Source: an uncultured Selenomonadales bacterium (GTDB lineage Bacteria; Bacillota_C; Negativicutes; Selenomonadales; Selenomonadaceae). From it: DNA of 6,748 nt. This document shows positions 6,416 through 6,748 of the stretch, piece by piece. The stretch is from the NCBI GenBank assembly GCA_937916025.1, contig CALGGX010000481.1, positions 1-6,748 of the forward strand, written 5' to 3'. Numbering within the stretch: position 1 is the first letter of the stretch; every line of letters starts with the position of its first letter. A program made the position numbers and the translations under genes. Below the pieces are notes generated by a model that saw only the letters and a list, made by a program, of their open reading frames with translations, was not told the origin of the DNA and searched no databases.

Positions 6416-6748
6416 AATTTTGATTTCCTCTCGTTAAGTTCTTTAAGCAATGAAAGATACGCCGAATATCGTTCGCGCGAAATTAATGCATTTTCGACGG
6501 CGGTTTTGACGGCGCAATCGGGTTCGTGGGAATGCGAGCACGGATTAAAACGGCAACGGGAGGCGAAGACATGAAATTCTTTGAAGAAAAGCGCGAGATT
6601 TTTTTCGTCGACGCCGAGTTCCTGCAATTCGACCGCGCTGAACCCGGGCGTATCGACGAGATATCCGTCGGCGAATTTAAGCAATTCCGCGACGCGCGTT
6701 GTATTTTTGCCGCGCTTGATTCGATCGCTGATCTTTCCGACTGTTTGA
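6412..6748 (-). CDS. rsgA: Small ribosomal subunit biogenesis GTPase RsgA, C-terminal part (5' end outside window)
   Basis: The last 111 codons of RsgA (YjeQ), the circularly permuted GTPase that acts in late 30S subunit maturation. The frame is open to the window edge at 6747. The visible part begins just after the P-loop, at GKISDRIKRGKNTTR (switch region with the TT pair of G2), followed by G3 LVDTPGFS. The C-terminal zinc-binding motif follows, CRFNPCSHSHEPDC (C-x4-C-x-H-x5-C), then the helical tail with the RYSAYLSLLKEL pattern typical of the family. The P-loop and OB-fold N-terminus lie beyond base 6748. The TGA at 6414-6412 overlaps the folE2 start, so the two are likely co-transcribed. 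An internal ATG at 6684 is not the start. Confidence 0.95.
   Translation of the reverse strand, partial: QTVGKISDRIKRGKNTTRVAELLKFADGYLVDTPGFSAVELQELGVDEKNLALFFKEFHVFASRCRFNPCSHSHEPDCAVKTAVENALISRERYSAYLSLLKELNERKSKL

Noticed and set aside
1..6748. Search for CRISPR arrays, tRNA or rRNA genes and insertion-sequence ends
   Set aside because: I saw no short regularly spaced repeats, no cloverleaf-like segments and no transposase or paired terminal inverted repeats.

Overview
The window holds one tightly packed minus-strand gene run and, at its left edge, the end of a convergent plus-strand gene. It is clearly bacterial: RsgA, FolE2 and a MacB-type permease are all present. Base composition looks close to 50% G+C, with a striking excess of TCGA. 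Start codons are ATG, plus one likely GTG. The phylum cannot be told from the sequence. The MacB-like permease fits a Gram-negative organism but does not prove one.

Reading the minus strand in the direction of transcription (right to left), the genes are: the 3' part of rsgA (6748-6412), folE2 (6415-5636), an FtsX/MacB-type ABC transporter permease (5620-4403), an McrB-like AAA+ ATPase (4410-2944), and a large McrC-like nuclease of the DUF2357 + PD-(D/E)XK (DUF524/PDDEXK_7) type with two C-terminal zinc ribbons (2940-419). Junctions are a 4-nt overlap (rsgA/folE2), a 15-nt gap holding a GGAGG (folE2/permease), an 8-nt ATGAATGA overlap (permease/ATPase) and a 3-nt gap (ATPase/nuclease). The five genes therefore probably form one transcript, with a two-gene restriction/defence module riding at the end of a housekeeping run. 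No promoter for it is visible; it should lie to the right of the window.

On the plus strand, 1-396 is the C-terminal part of a protein built from tandem NUMOD1/IENR1-like DNA-binding repeats, as found in homing endonucleases. It converges on the nuclease gene with 22 bp between the two stop codons.

The most notable point is that the nuclease gene is not one open frame. Its credible N-terminus (GTG at 2940) and its credible body are in different frames and join cleanly only by a -1 shift (or one added U) at a seven-T run (minus strand, 2685-2679). The long frame also stays open upstream of that run, but there it encodes an arginine-rich shadow. The shift may be a sequencing error, a real inactivating or phase-variable mutation, or slippage-based expression. 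No stretch above 300 bases lacks a gene.
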